Assembly (NCBI GenBank): GCA_937959145.1 | Contig: CALGMC010000282.1 | Span: 1 to 6,114 of the forward strand | Length of the DNA: 6,114 nt | Reading direction: 5' to 3' | Origin: an uncultured Chlorobiales bacterium | Lineage (GTDB): Bacteria; Bacteroidota; Chlorobiia; Chlorobiales; Thermochlorobacteraceae | Part shown: one piece after another, positions 1 through 6,114 of the stretch | How the letters are laid out: the number at the start of each line of letters is the position of its first letter | How positions within the stretch are numbered: the stretch's first letter is position 1 | Translations under genes and position numbers: made by a program | Notes under the pieces: generated by a model | The model's input: the letters and a program-made list of their open reading frames with translations, nothing else | Databases searched by the model: none | Told to the model about the DNA's origin: nothing

Positions 1-61
1 GATGCTGCTTCCTTCCGGACCTGACATGGTTGAGTTACTGGACGCTGTATAGGACTTGCCC
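1..61 (-). ncRNA. ffs: Signal recognition particle RNA (4.5S, small bacterial type), 5' part, cut by window edge
   Basis: This RNA is the scaffold of the signal recognition particle. It binds Ffh and FtsY and directs nascent membrane and secreted proteins to the Sec translocon. The complement of bases 4-25 carries the near-invariant apical hairpin of bacterial SRP RNA: GUCAGGUCC, a GGAA tetraloop (complement of bases 13-16), then GGAAGCAGC, which holds the asymmetric-loop AGCA bound by the Ffh M domain. The 5' side continues through bases 26-61 and probably starts near base 61 with GGGCAAGUCC, which should pair with the 3' end lying beyond base 1. Only about 60 nt of an expected ~100 nt are present, so the closing stem cannot be checked. 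The gene diverges from the protein-coding operon to its right. The identification is very firm; the exact 5' end is inferred. Confidence 0.93.
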
Positions 62-66
62 GAAAC

Positions 67-72
67 TTAATA
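67..72 (-). promoter_or_regulatory. Possible -10 element of the SRP RNA gene
   Basis: Read on the minus strand, these bases are TATTAA, one mismatch from TATAAT. They lie five bases upstream of the GGGCAAG that probably begins the SRP RNA, a normal -10 to start distance. I see no convincing -35 hexamer at 16-18 bases further upstream, so this is a weak call resting on position and one hexamer in AT-rich DNA. Confidence 0.33.
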
Positions 73-174
73 CTTTTTCAAAACAATACGGATTTCGGAA
101 ATCACTTATGACTTTCAAAAAACAAGGGCGCAAAAATAGCACATCTGCGGTTTTTTCCAAATAATTATCACACA

Positions 175-180
175 TATATT
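175..180 (+). promoter_or_regulatory. Possible -10 element of the three-gene operon
   Basis: TATATT lies about 50 bases before the ATG of the secreted-protein gene, in the only AT-rich stretch between it and the divergent SRP RNA. No good -35 box is visible; the bases about 17 upstream are a T-run (152-157). Bases 62-231 must hold promoters for both divergent units, and I see no operator, riboswitch or clear hairpin in them. Low confidence on the exact site. Confidence 0.27.
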
Positions 181-231
181 CTCTAAATTTTTGTGGCATA
201 TCTGAACGGCAAAACAAAAGTGAGGTGGCGC

Positions 232-3200
232 ATGAAAAAAATAATTACAACGCTTCTTTTGGCAGGGCTGGGCTATGCTGCATCGGCGCAAGCGATTGAT
301 ACCGTTATCGCGTTGCCAAATGCAAACAACTGGAATTTTATCTGGGGCATGACGCGCATTGGCGACACGCTCTTTCTGGGCGACGATAACTTCGGCGACA
401 TCATCAGAATCTCGGTGCGTGGCGACACGCTCGGCAGAATCGATTTGCCAACCTTCTACAACTTCAATCACGGATTAGAATTCGACGGCACGCATTTTTT
501 AGTGGCGCAAGACTATCGCTTTTCAGGCGCAAGGCTTTACCGCTTCACTCGGCAAGGGCAAGTTGTCGACTCGATTCAATTTCCGTTTGTCATTGGCGAC
601 AACAACGGTCCGCCAATGCGTGCAGGCGGAATCGGCGACATTGCCTTAGACCGAAACGGACACTTGTGGTTTGCGGTCTATGAACCTGACAACATTCCTT
701 CAAGTGGCGGCGGAAGTTATCCGTTTGCTTACGCCTACAAATGGGATTATCTCAACAACACACTGCTCGACACCGTCCCGCTCTACAACGGACAAGTGCA
801 AGGCATTGCCGTCAAAGGCGATACGCTCTTCTATGTTGGCGATAACTTCCATAACAATCAACCTGAACGTGTCTATGCCGTCAATCTAAACTCGCCAACC
901 AAAGACACACTGTTCAGTTTTCCAATGCCCGACCCTGATAACGACCAAGACCCACGAGGCTTATACTGGGACGGCAATCACCTGTGGTCGGTAGCGTTCC
1001 GCGTGGGCAATAATATCAACCGATTTCGCGTGCTCTATCGCTTCCGAATCGATGGCAGTGGCTCGCCGAAAATTGCACTCTCGACCTCGACAATTAACTT
1101 TGGAAATGTCGTTATCAATTCGCGTGATTCAATCGCCTTTACCATTAGCAACATCGGTTCAGCACCGCTCCGCTTGAACGGCATTACAACGACCGCCAAT
1201 CACAATTTCGGAACAAACGTCGGCACTGATACCCTCGCTGTGGGCGCAACGAAAACCTACTTCGCTTCATTTGAACCGCAAAATTTTGGCAATCAAGAAG
1301 CCGATATTTTCATTAACTCCAACGACCCAACCGAGCCGCAAAAACGCTTAACCCTGCGTGGCAAGGGCGTCTATCAAGGCAAGTATGTTCATTTGAGTGC
1401 AACACAACACGACTTCGGACAGCGGCGGCACAATGCACGCTCGAGCTATATGCTCACAGTTGAAAATCGCGGAACAGATACATTGGAAATTGTAGGCTTA
1501 ACGACAAAGAGCGAAAATTTTTATGTCGATAGCCTTTCGCTGGAGCAAGTGCCAATTCGAATTACGCCACAAGCATCAAGCGAAGTTCGGGTGTGGTTCA
1601 AAGCACCTGCTACAACAGGCGTTGTGAGCGATACGCTTTATATTTTGTCGGACGCCTCAAACGGTGCGGTTCAGCGGCTTGCGCTTCGTGGCGAAGGCGT
1701 GTCGGTAAATCGCGAACTTGGAGCCGTGCTCTGGCAAGGCACTGTGCCCGCCAACCCTGCCACCTCGTTTCAAGATTATTCACCCGTATCCATGAAACCT
1801 ATTCCCGATGTGAATGGAGACGGCATCGACGATATTGTGTTAGCCACTGAAAACTATTGGACGCTGTGCATCAATGGCAATGCGTCAGGAAGTATGGACA
1901 TTTTTTGGCGATTTAATACAGGCACCAACAACAATAATTCAGGCTCGGTCGACCGTGTTGGTGCATTGCAAATTGCACCCGATTTGAACGGCGATGGGGT
2001 TGCCGATGTCGTTATCGGTTGTGGCGGTGGTAACGAAGAAGTCTATGCAATTTCAGGCAAAACGGGACGGCTAATTTGGCAATGGGAACTCTTCGATAGT
2101 GTTAATTTCGCCTTAGGCGACATCAACGGCATTGACGCCAGCCGAGATTTCAACGGCGACGGCACCGTAGATATTTTAGCCACGTCATCGGCAACTAATT
2201 CAAGCGGCACACAAGGAAGGCGTTCTGTTTATTGCCTTAATGGACGCACAGGACAAGTGCTATGGCAACTGCCCTTAAACCGATTTGTCGATGGCGTAAT
2301 TGCCACATGGCTCGGCGGTGTGGTGGCGACAAACTCGCAAAGCGACGCCAATAACTTCATTTACGGATTCGATAGCACAGGCATTGTGCGATGGAGTTAC
2401 AACAACAACCGTCCCGTTTGGGAAATGGCAAAATTTCAAACTGCACCAAACAACCAAACCGTCATTCTTGCCGAAGGCACATCGACGCTCGCAAGTGTTT
2501 CTATTAAAGCACTGAGCGCGCAAACAGGGCAACTCTTATGGACAGGCGCAACGGGCAACGGCTTTTACACCGATGTCAAACTCACGGCTGACTTCACAAA
2601 CGATAACATTCCCGAAGTGATTGCCGCAGGCGGATACAGCGCGTTTGTGCTCAACGGTGCAACCGGCGCAACGCTCTGGCAAAATCCGCTCGGAAGCATT
2701 ACGCTGGGCGCAGCAGAACTTCGCAAAGGCAATCGCTCAATCGATGGCTCAACCTCAGCCGTCGCATTTGCAACGCTCGACAATCGCGTGTTGGTCTATG
2801 ATGCGCCAACAGGACAACAACGCTTCGTCTTCAACACAGGCATTGGCACGAACAGCACAGCAGCAGAGCAAATCAGCATCGTCGACGATATTACAGGCGA
2901 TAACACGGTGGACTTTGTTGTAACATCGCGCGATGGAAGAATCTGGTGCCTCTCAGGCGGAGTCGGATTAAGTTCAACACGAGAGCCATTAACTCAAAAA
3001 CCGCAGGCGTTCGCGTTAGAGCAAAACTATCCGAACCCATTTAATCCAACGACGGTCATTCGGTATCAGTTGCCCGTTGCAAGTCGCGTAACTTTGGAAC
3101 TCTTTGATGTGTTGGGCAGAAAAGTGGCAACGCTTGTGGAAACGAAGCAAGAAGCAGGCGTTCATGAGTATGTGCTCAACATGTCGGGCTTTTCGTCGGG

Positions 3201-3267
3201 CATGTATTTTTATCGCTTGAAAGCGGCAGATTGGTCTTCAACCAAAAAATTGATGTTTCTCAAATGA
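232..3267 (+). CDS. Secreted multidomain beta-propeller protein with T9SS type A C-terminal sorting domain
   Basis: This is a 1011-residue exported protein of unknown function. Residues 1-20 form a Sec signal peptide (MKK, a hydrophobic core, then ASAQ before cleavage). Residues ~21-275 repeat short strands such as GDTLFLGDDNFGD (45-57) and GDTLFYVGDNFHN (196-208), suggesting a propeller. Residues ~280-380 and ~386-490 are two Ig-like ASH/HYDIN-type domains, each with an INFG- or HDFG-type start and an LxLRGxGV end. Residues ~497-910 carry DxNGDGxxD calcium-type loops (526, 584, 639; weaker at 787 and 886) alternating with TGxxxW motifs, as in FG-GAP/PQQ-like propellers. Residues 929-1011 are a T9SS type A sorting domain (NYPNPFNPTT, LGRKVATLV, SGMYFYRL), so the protein should cross the outer membrane by T9SS and be surface-anchored or released. 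The ATG at 232 is chosen because it starts the signal peptide and has GAGG (222-225) six bases upstream; a GTG at 193 would add 13 polar residues. The stop overlaps the next start by ATGA. The cargo or ligand is unknown. Confidence 0.93.
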   Translation: MKKIITTLLLAGLGYAASAQAIDTVIALPNANNWNFIWGMTRIGDTLFLGDDNFGDIIRISVRGDTLGRIDLPTFYNFNHGLEFDGTHFLVAQDYRFSGARLYRFTRQGQVVDSIQFPFVIGDNNGPPMRAGGIGDIALDRNGHLWFAVYEPDNIPSSGGGSYPFAYAYKWDYLNNTLLDTVPLYNGQVQGIAVKGDTLFYVGDNFHNNQPERVYAVNLNSPTKDTLFSFPMPDPDNDQDPRGLYWDGNHLWSVAFRVGNNINRFRVLYRFRIDGSGSPKIALSTSTINFGNVVINSRDSIAFTISNIGSAPLRLNGITTTANHNFGTNVGTDTLAVGATKTYFASFEPQNFGNQEADIFINSNDPTEPQKRLTLRGKGVYQGKYVHLSATQHDFGQRRHNARSSYMLTVENRGTDTLEIVGLTTKSENFYVDSLSLEQVPIRITPQASSEVRVWFKAPATTGVVSDTLYILSDASNGAVQRLALRGEGVSVNRELGAVLWQGTVPANPATSFQDYSPVSMKPIPDVNGDGIDDIVLATENYWTLCINGNASGSMDIFWRFNTGTNNNNSGSVDRVGALQIAPDLNGDGVADVVIGCGGGNEEVYAISGKTGRLIWQWELFDSVNFALGDINGIDASRDFNGDGTVDILATSSATNSSGTQGRRSVYCLNGRTGQVLWQLPLNRFVDGVIATWLGGVVATNSQSDANNFIYGFDSTGIVRWSYNNNRPVWEMAKFQTAPNNQTVILAEGTSTLASVSIKALSAQTGQLLWTGATGNGFYTDVKLTADFTNDNIPEVIAAGGYSAFVLNGATGATLWQNPLGSITLGAAELRKGNRSIDGSTSAVAFATLDNRVLVYDAPTGQQRFVFNTGIGTNSTAAEQISIVDDITGDNTVDFVVTSRDGRIWCLSGGVGLSSTREPLTQKPQAFALEQNYPNPFNPTTVIRYQLPVASRVTLELFDVLGRKVATLVETKQEAGVHEYVLNMSGFSSGMYFYRLKAADWSSTKKLMFLK

Positions 3268-3989
3268 GCCTTACAGAGCAACGGGAGTGGGCTGAAAAAA
3301 TTCGCGCCTTTACAGGCATTGAGCGCGATTTCGTTGCGCTGAAATTTTGCCCGACACTTGCCGATGTGCCGCCTTACGCCGTGCGCTATCAAGGCAAGGG
3401 CATTTATTGCGGCATGTGGAAGGAAGTGTCAAACTACGCAACGCCATTTTACACCGTCCCTGACGACCACATTTGTGCAGGCGGAACAAGCTACACAGGC
3501 ATGGGGCAAAAAGACCTGCCGCCGAAAATGGTTGAGCACGGCTGGAACATGCTGGTTGGCGAAGGCAAAATTTATTACTCGCGCGAGTCAGCAACAAAGT
3601 GCCAAGAAAGTGTGCCGTTTAGTTTCAAAAAGGAAAAGCGATTTGAGGCAACCGTAATGGGACGATTAGAGCAAGTCGAAGACCCTGATGTGGTGATGTT
3701 CTTTTGCAACGCGCGCCAACTCGAGTGGCTTTGCCACGCATATAGTTTTGAATCAGGCGAGTTGGTGCAAGGGCTTGCAGGGCTTTCGCTCTGTGCGCTG
3801 GTCGTGCCGCATCCGTATTTGGCGCAAAAGCCTGTTTTTTCGCCCGGCGATTTATCGGGCAGAGAACTGGCGCGAATGACCGATGGCGAGATGTGCATGA
3901 CCGTTCCATTCAAAGATGTGCCAACGATTGCGAGAAATCTCTACCGCATCAAAAAATTTGAAGACCTACCGAAATCACTACTCAAATGA
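3264..3989 (+). CDS. DUF169-family protein, cysteine-rich, cytoplasmic, function unknown
   Basis: This is a 241-residue protein with no signal peptide or membrane segment. Features that fit the DUF169 family are an early ALKFCP segment (residues 25-30), a glycine-rich HICAGG region around residue 71, the PDVVMFFCNARQLEWL block (141-156), a later GLSLCALV segment (173-180), and a C-terminal GRELARMTDGEMCMTVPF stretch (199-216). There are eight cysteines (29, 49, 71, 113, 148, 157, 177, 211), and several sit in what I recall as conserved family positions. That would allow metal or cofactor binding, but this is inference. The start is the ATG whose last two bases begin the upstream stop codon (ATGA overlap). 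A TTG at 3231 would add 11 residues that simply read into the upstream gene. There is no Shine-Dalgarno, so translation probably depends on ribosomes finishing the upstream gene. The stop overlaps trpC in the same way. The family assignment is from memory of its motifs; no reaction can be given. Confidence 0.82.
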   Translation: MSLTEQREWAEKIRAFTGIERDFVALKFCPTLADVPPYAVRYQGKGIYCGMWKEVSNYATPFYTVPDDHICAGGTSYTGMGQKDLPPKMVEHGWNMLVGEGKIYYSRESATKCQESVPFSFKKEKRFEATVMGRLEQVEDPDVVMFFCNARQLEWLCHAYSFESGELVQGLAGLSLCALVVPHPYLAQKPVFSPGDLSGRELARMTDGEMCMTVPFKDVPTIARNLYRIKKFEDLPKSLLK

Positions 3990-4774
3990 CCTATCTCGAC
4001 AAAATTTTGGACGAAAAGCGTAGCGAAGTTGCCGCTCTGAAACTGCGCGGCGTTGCACGAACCTTTGAGGCAGAGCGCAAGTATTTGAACCCAACGCGCG
4101 ACTTTGTCAAAGCCATTCGGCGCGAAGCGGAAACATTACGCTTGATTGCGGAACTGAAAAAGGCTTCGCCCTCGCGCGGCATTATTGTCGAAGACTTCAA
4201 GCCGATTGAGCGCGCAGAAATGTATCTCAATCTCGGTGCGTCGGCATTTTCGGTGCTGACTGATGAAAAGTTTTTTCAAGGCAAAATCGCCTATCTCGAA
4301 CAAGTTCGCTCACGCTTTGAATTGCCCGTCTTACGCAAAGACTTCATCATCGATGAAACGCAAATTTTGGAGACGCGCCTTGTGGGCGCAGATGCTATGC
4401 TCTTGATTGTCGCCGCGCTGGATAATGCTCGACTGCAATCCTTCCTGCAATTAGCAAAAGAAATTGGCTTGTTTGTCCTGACCGAAGTGCACGACGAGTG
4501 GGAATTGGAGCGGGCAATGAAATATGACGCAACCATCATCGGCGTCAATAATCGCAATTTGCATGACTTTTCGGTCTCGCTTGAAACGTCGCTTCGCGTG
4601 AAAAAAGAAATTCCAAAAGAAGTGACGGCGGTCTCTGAAAGTGGGATTCAAACCAAAGCGGATTTGCTCAAAATCGAAGAAGCGGGTTTTGATGCGGTGT
4701 TAATCGGCGAAGGTTTAACGCTTGAAAGCGATTTGAGCGCATATTGGAAACAAGAGAGCGACGCGACACGATGA
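3986..4774 (+). CDS. trpC: Indole-3-glycerol-phosphate synthase (EC 4.1.1.48)
   Basis: This cytoplasmic TIM-barrel enzyme closes the indole ring of 1-(2-carboxyphenylamino)-1-deoxyribulose 5-phosphate, releasing CO2 and water, in tryptophan biosynthesis. The 262 residues match a monofunctional TrpC without a fused TrpF. Family motifs appear in order: IAELKKASPSRG (54-65), SVLTDEKFFQG (89-99), PVLRKDFIID (114-123), LTEVHDEWEL (165-174), GVNNRNL (186-192), AVSESGI (215-221) and DAVLIGEGL (236-244). The expected catalytic and substrate residues are present: E56, K58, K118, E167, N188, E218 and S219, by analogy with the Sulfolobus enzyme. The start is an ATG overlapping the DUF169 stop by ATGA, without its own Shine-Dalgarno. 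No other trp gene is in the window, and no leader peptide or Trp attenuator is visible upstream, so its expression probably follows the upstream genes. It looks intact and functional. Confidence 0.97.
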   Translation: MTYLDKILDEKRSEVAALKLRGVARTFEAERKYLNPTRDFVKAIRREAETLRLIAELKKASPSRGIIVEDFKPIERAEMYLNLGASAFSVLTDEKFFQGKIAYLEQVRSRFELPVLRKDFIIDETQILETRLVGADAMLLIVAALDNARLQSFLQLAKEIGLFVLTEVHDEWELERAMKYDATIIGVNNRNLHDFSVSLETSLRVKKEIPKEVTAVSESGIQTKADLLKIEEAGFDAVLIGEGLTLESDLSAYWKQESDATR

Positions 4775-4800
4775 AAAGCGGTCGGAAGTAGTCAAAAAAT

Positions 4801-4830
4801 TTTGTTTTATCTCGCAAAGTTTTATATTCG
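4801..4830 (+). promoter_or_regulatory. Possible Bacteroidota-type promoter for the TonB receptor gene
   Basis: TTTG (4801-4804), an 18-base gap, then TATATTCG (4823-4830) resembles the Bacteroidota promoter TTTG...TAnnTTTG with one mismatch in the downstream element. Read as a classical sigma-70 site (TTGTTT and TATATT) the gap would be only 15, so the Bacteroidota reading fits better. It would place the start of transcription about 100 bases before the receptor gene. The sequence is AT-rich, so chance matches are likely. Confidence 0.35.
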
Positions 4831-4852
4831 CTCGTTATTAAACGATTAAATT

Positions 4853-4866
4853 GTGCTTAAAAGCAC
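4853..4866 (+). terminator. Weak hairpin, possible terminator after trpC
   Basis: GTGCTT and AAGCAC form a perfect 6-bp inverted repeat around a two-base AA centre (in practice 5 bp with a four-base loop), followed by TTTA. It lies 79 bases past the trpC stop. The stem is short, holds three G-C pairs, and has only three Ts after it, so it would be a poor intrinsic terminator. It also sits downstream of the proposed receptor promoter, which argues against a terminator role unless that promoter call is wrong. Confidence 0.25.
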
Positions 4867-4889
4867 TTTAGCTGTCTTCCAATTACAAT

Positions 4890-4910
4890 GAGCGTGAATC
4901 ATTCGCGCTT
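4890..4910 (+). promoter_or_regulatory. Hairpin in the leader of the TonB receptor gene
   Basis: Bases 4890-4898 pair with 4902-4910 (nine pairs, two of them G-T wobbles) around a TCA loop, with core GCGTGAA opposite TTCGCGC. No T-tract follows, so it is not a standard terminator. It ends 25 bases before the receptor start. It could be an mRNA leader hairpin or, as near-palindromic DNA, a regulator site. The inverted repeat is directly visible; its role is inferred. Confidence 0.4.
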
Positions 4911-4935
4911 GAAATCGCATACCTGAACATTGCGA

Positions 4936-6114
4936 ATGAGAATGAAACACATTGCCCTGCTTTTCTTATTGCTTGTAAGTAGCGCAAGCACTTCTGCACA
5001 CTTCGGAACAACAGGAAAATTGACGGGCGTCGTTAAAGATGCACAAACAGGCGAGCCGCTGATTGGTGCGACGGTTGTCCTGCAAGGCACGAAACTTGGT
5101 GCGAAAACGAACTTCGATGGCGAGTACACAATTCTCAACATTCCGCCTGGTCAGTATTCACTCCGCGTAACCTACGTTGGCTATCAATCCAAAACCGTTG
5201 AAAAAATTACCATTCGTGTCGACCTAACCACGCGCGTCGATGTTGAACTCTCGTCGCAATCGGTGCAGATGCAAGAAGTGGTGGTCAGTGCCGAGCGACC
5301 GATTGTCATCAAAGACCAAACGTTTTCATCGGCGGTAGTCAGCGGGGAGCAAATTCAGAAACTGCCTGTTGAAGATGTCAGCCAAGTGATTCGCTTGCAA
5401 TCAGGGATTGTGGGCGGAAGTTTTCGGGGCGGCAGGTTCGGGGAAGTGGGCTACTTGGTTGATGGCGTAACGGTAACGGACGTCTTCGACGGCAACGCAG
5501 GCAGAGGCGGCTCGACCTTCATCGACCCGCAGTCGATTCAAGAAGTGCAGGTGATTACGGGTGCGTTCAACGCTGAATATGGGCAAGCGATGTCAGGCAT
5601 TGTAAATATTATTACTAAAGAAGGCGGCGAGACTTATTCAGGGCAGGTTCAACTTTACGGCGGCGATTATTTGACAGGGCGGCGCGACCTATATCGCAAC
5701 ATGAACAACTTTTCCCCCTTTGCCACGCCGAACATGCAAGCTTCGGTCAGCGGACCCTTTCCGTTTTTGAAAGATAAACTTTCGTTCTATGTGGCAGGGC
5801 GATACTTCCGAAACGAAGGTTATCTGTTTGGGCGTCGGCAGTTCCGAACTGACGATGTGCTTCAACAAGGCAATCCGCTAAATCCTTACAATGCGCCTGC
5901 AATTGCAGGAAAATTTCGACTCACAACACCAGACGACCCCAATTCGATTAGCTCATTTATCAACGAACAAGGGATTCCTGCCTCAATCGTTGATGAACGC
6001 AGAAACCCCGTCTTTATTGCGACGGATGCAAACGGACGCGCCATTATCGACCGACAAAACGGAGCGCGCATTTTTATTCCGTTCAGCGTGAGCAATCAAT
6101 TCGGATTGGAGCAA
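4936..6114 (+). CDS. TonB-dependent outer-membrane receptor, N-terminal 393 residues (runs off window)
   Basis: This is an outer-membrane active transporter energised by TonB-ExbB-ExbD; the substrate is unknown. Residues 1-~21 form a signal peptide (MRMKH, then a leucine-rich core, then STSAH). Residues ~27-107 are a carboxypeptidase-regulatory-like beta-sandwich (LTGVVKDAQTGEPLIGATV, FDGEYTILNIPPGQYSL, VTYVGYQSK). EVVVSAERP (114-122) starts the plug, which includes FRGGRFGEVGYLVDGVTVTD (163-182), IDPQSIQEVQVITGAFNAEY (196-215) and GIVNIITKEGG (221-231). From ~235 the first barrel strands follow (SGQVQLYGGD, QASVSGPF, KLSFYVAGRY). The reading frame is open to the last base, so most of the barrel is missing. 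Starts at 4936 (MRMKH) and 4942 (MKH) are both possible; an in-frame TGA at 4924 excludes longer ATG forms, and no Shine-Dalgarno decides between them. The GGRFGEVGYLVDGV style is that of Oar-like receptors. No SusD partner is in view, so a glycan-specific SusC role cannot be claimed. Confidence 0.94.
   Translation, partial: MRMKHIALLFLLLVSSASTSAHFGTTGKLTGVVKDAQTGEPLIGATVVLQGTKLGAKTNFDGEYTILNIPPGQYSLRVTYVGYQSKTVEKITIRVDLTTRVDVELSSQSVQMQEVVVSAERPIVIKDQTFSSAVVSGEQIQKLPVEDVSQVIRLQSGIVGGSFRGGRFGEVGYLVDGVTVTDVFDGNAGRGGSTFIDPQSIQEVQVITGAFNAEYGQAMSGIVNIITKEGGETYSGQVQLYGGDYLTGRRDLYRNMNNFSPFATPNMQASVSGPFPFLKDKLSFYVAGRYFRNEGYLFGRRQFRTDDVLQQGNPLNPYNAPAIAGKFRLTTPDDPNSISSFINEQGIPASIVDERRNPVFIATDANGRAIIDRQNGARIFIPFSVSNQFGLEQ

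Noticed and set aside
35..217. 60-residue minus-strand open frame next to the left edge
   Set aside because: It overlaps the 5' part of the SRP RNA and its promoter region and has no protein-like features.
193..231. Upstream GTG start for the secreted protein
   Set aside because: It would put 13 polar residues before a textbook signal peptide; the ATG at 232 has a better ribosome site and a normal signal-peptide N-terminus.
115..471. 118-residue minus-strand open frame
   Set aside because: It lies largely antisense to the secreted-protein gene and its signal peptide, shows no recognisable motif, and has an arginine/cysteine-rich composition typical of a shadow frame.
3231..3263. Upstream TTG start for the DUF169 protein
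   Set aside because: It would give a 37-base overlap reading through the tail of the upstream gene; the ATG at 3264 gives the same ATGA junction seen again before trpC.
4832..4845. TCGTT-ATTA-AACGA inverted repeat after trpC
   Set aside because: Only five pairs, AT-rich, with no T-tract after it; expected by chance in such sequence and not supported as a terminator or operator.
5886..6095. Short open frames on both strands inside the receptor gene
   Set aside because: Both overlap a clear, continuous receptor reading frame and show no features of their own.
4936..6114. Naming the receptor SusC or an iron-siderophore receptor
   Set aside because: No SusD gene or substrate-specific motif is visible, and most of the barrel is outside the window; only the general TonB-dependent family is supported.
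1..6114. CRISPR array, mobile element, phage or defence system
   Set aside because: I saw no spaced direct repeats, transposase or integrase motifs, terminal inverted repeats or nuclease/toxin genes, and base and codon use look even across the window.

Overview
The window looks like ordinary chromosomal DNA from a member of the Bacteroidota/Chlorobiota group (FCB group). Three things point there: a C-terminal type IX secretion (T9SS) sorting domain that opens with NYPNPFNPTT, a TonB-dependent receptor with an N-terminal carboxypeptidase-regulatory-like domain, and weak or absent Shine-Dalgarno sequences at several starts. This form of the sorting domain is common in Chlorobi, Ignavibacteria and relatives. 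Placement in or near Chlorobiota is an inference; no marker here fixes it.

Layout. (1) Bases 1-61, minus strand: the 5' part of a small bacterial SRP RNA (4.5S, ffs), cut by the left edge. (2) Bases 62-231: a short divergent intergenic region. (3) Bases 232-4774, plus strand: three genes joined by 4-base ATGA overlaps. The first encodes a 1011-residue secreted protein (signal peptide, N-terminal propeller-like region, two Ig-like ASH-type domains, a probable eight-bladed FG-GAP/PQQ-like propeller, T9SS sorting domain). The second encodes a 241-residue cysteine-rich DUF169-family protein. The third is trpC, indole-3-glycerol-phosphate synthase. (4) Bases 4775-4935: an intergenic region with a promoter-like element and two small inverted repeats. 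(5) Bases 4936 to the right edge: the first 393 residues of a TonB-dependent outer-membrane receptor.

The genes do not form an obvious pathway. TrpC is a cytoplasmic tryptophan-biosynthesis enzyme, the DUF169 protein has no assigned function, and the first product is exported to the cell surface or medium. The overlaps strongly suggest one transcript with coupled translation, but they do not prove a shared function. The TonB receptor is probably a separate transcription unit.

I found no CRISPR array, tRNA, rRNA, insertion sequence, phage gene or defence system. The most notable points are the SRP RNA at the left edge (easily missed by protein-based annotation), the tightly overlapped but functionally mixed three-gene unit, the propeller architecture of the secreted protein, and a possible pair of competing hairpins before the receptor gene.
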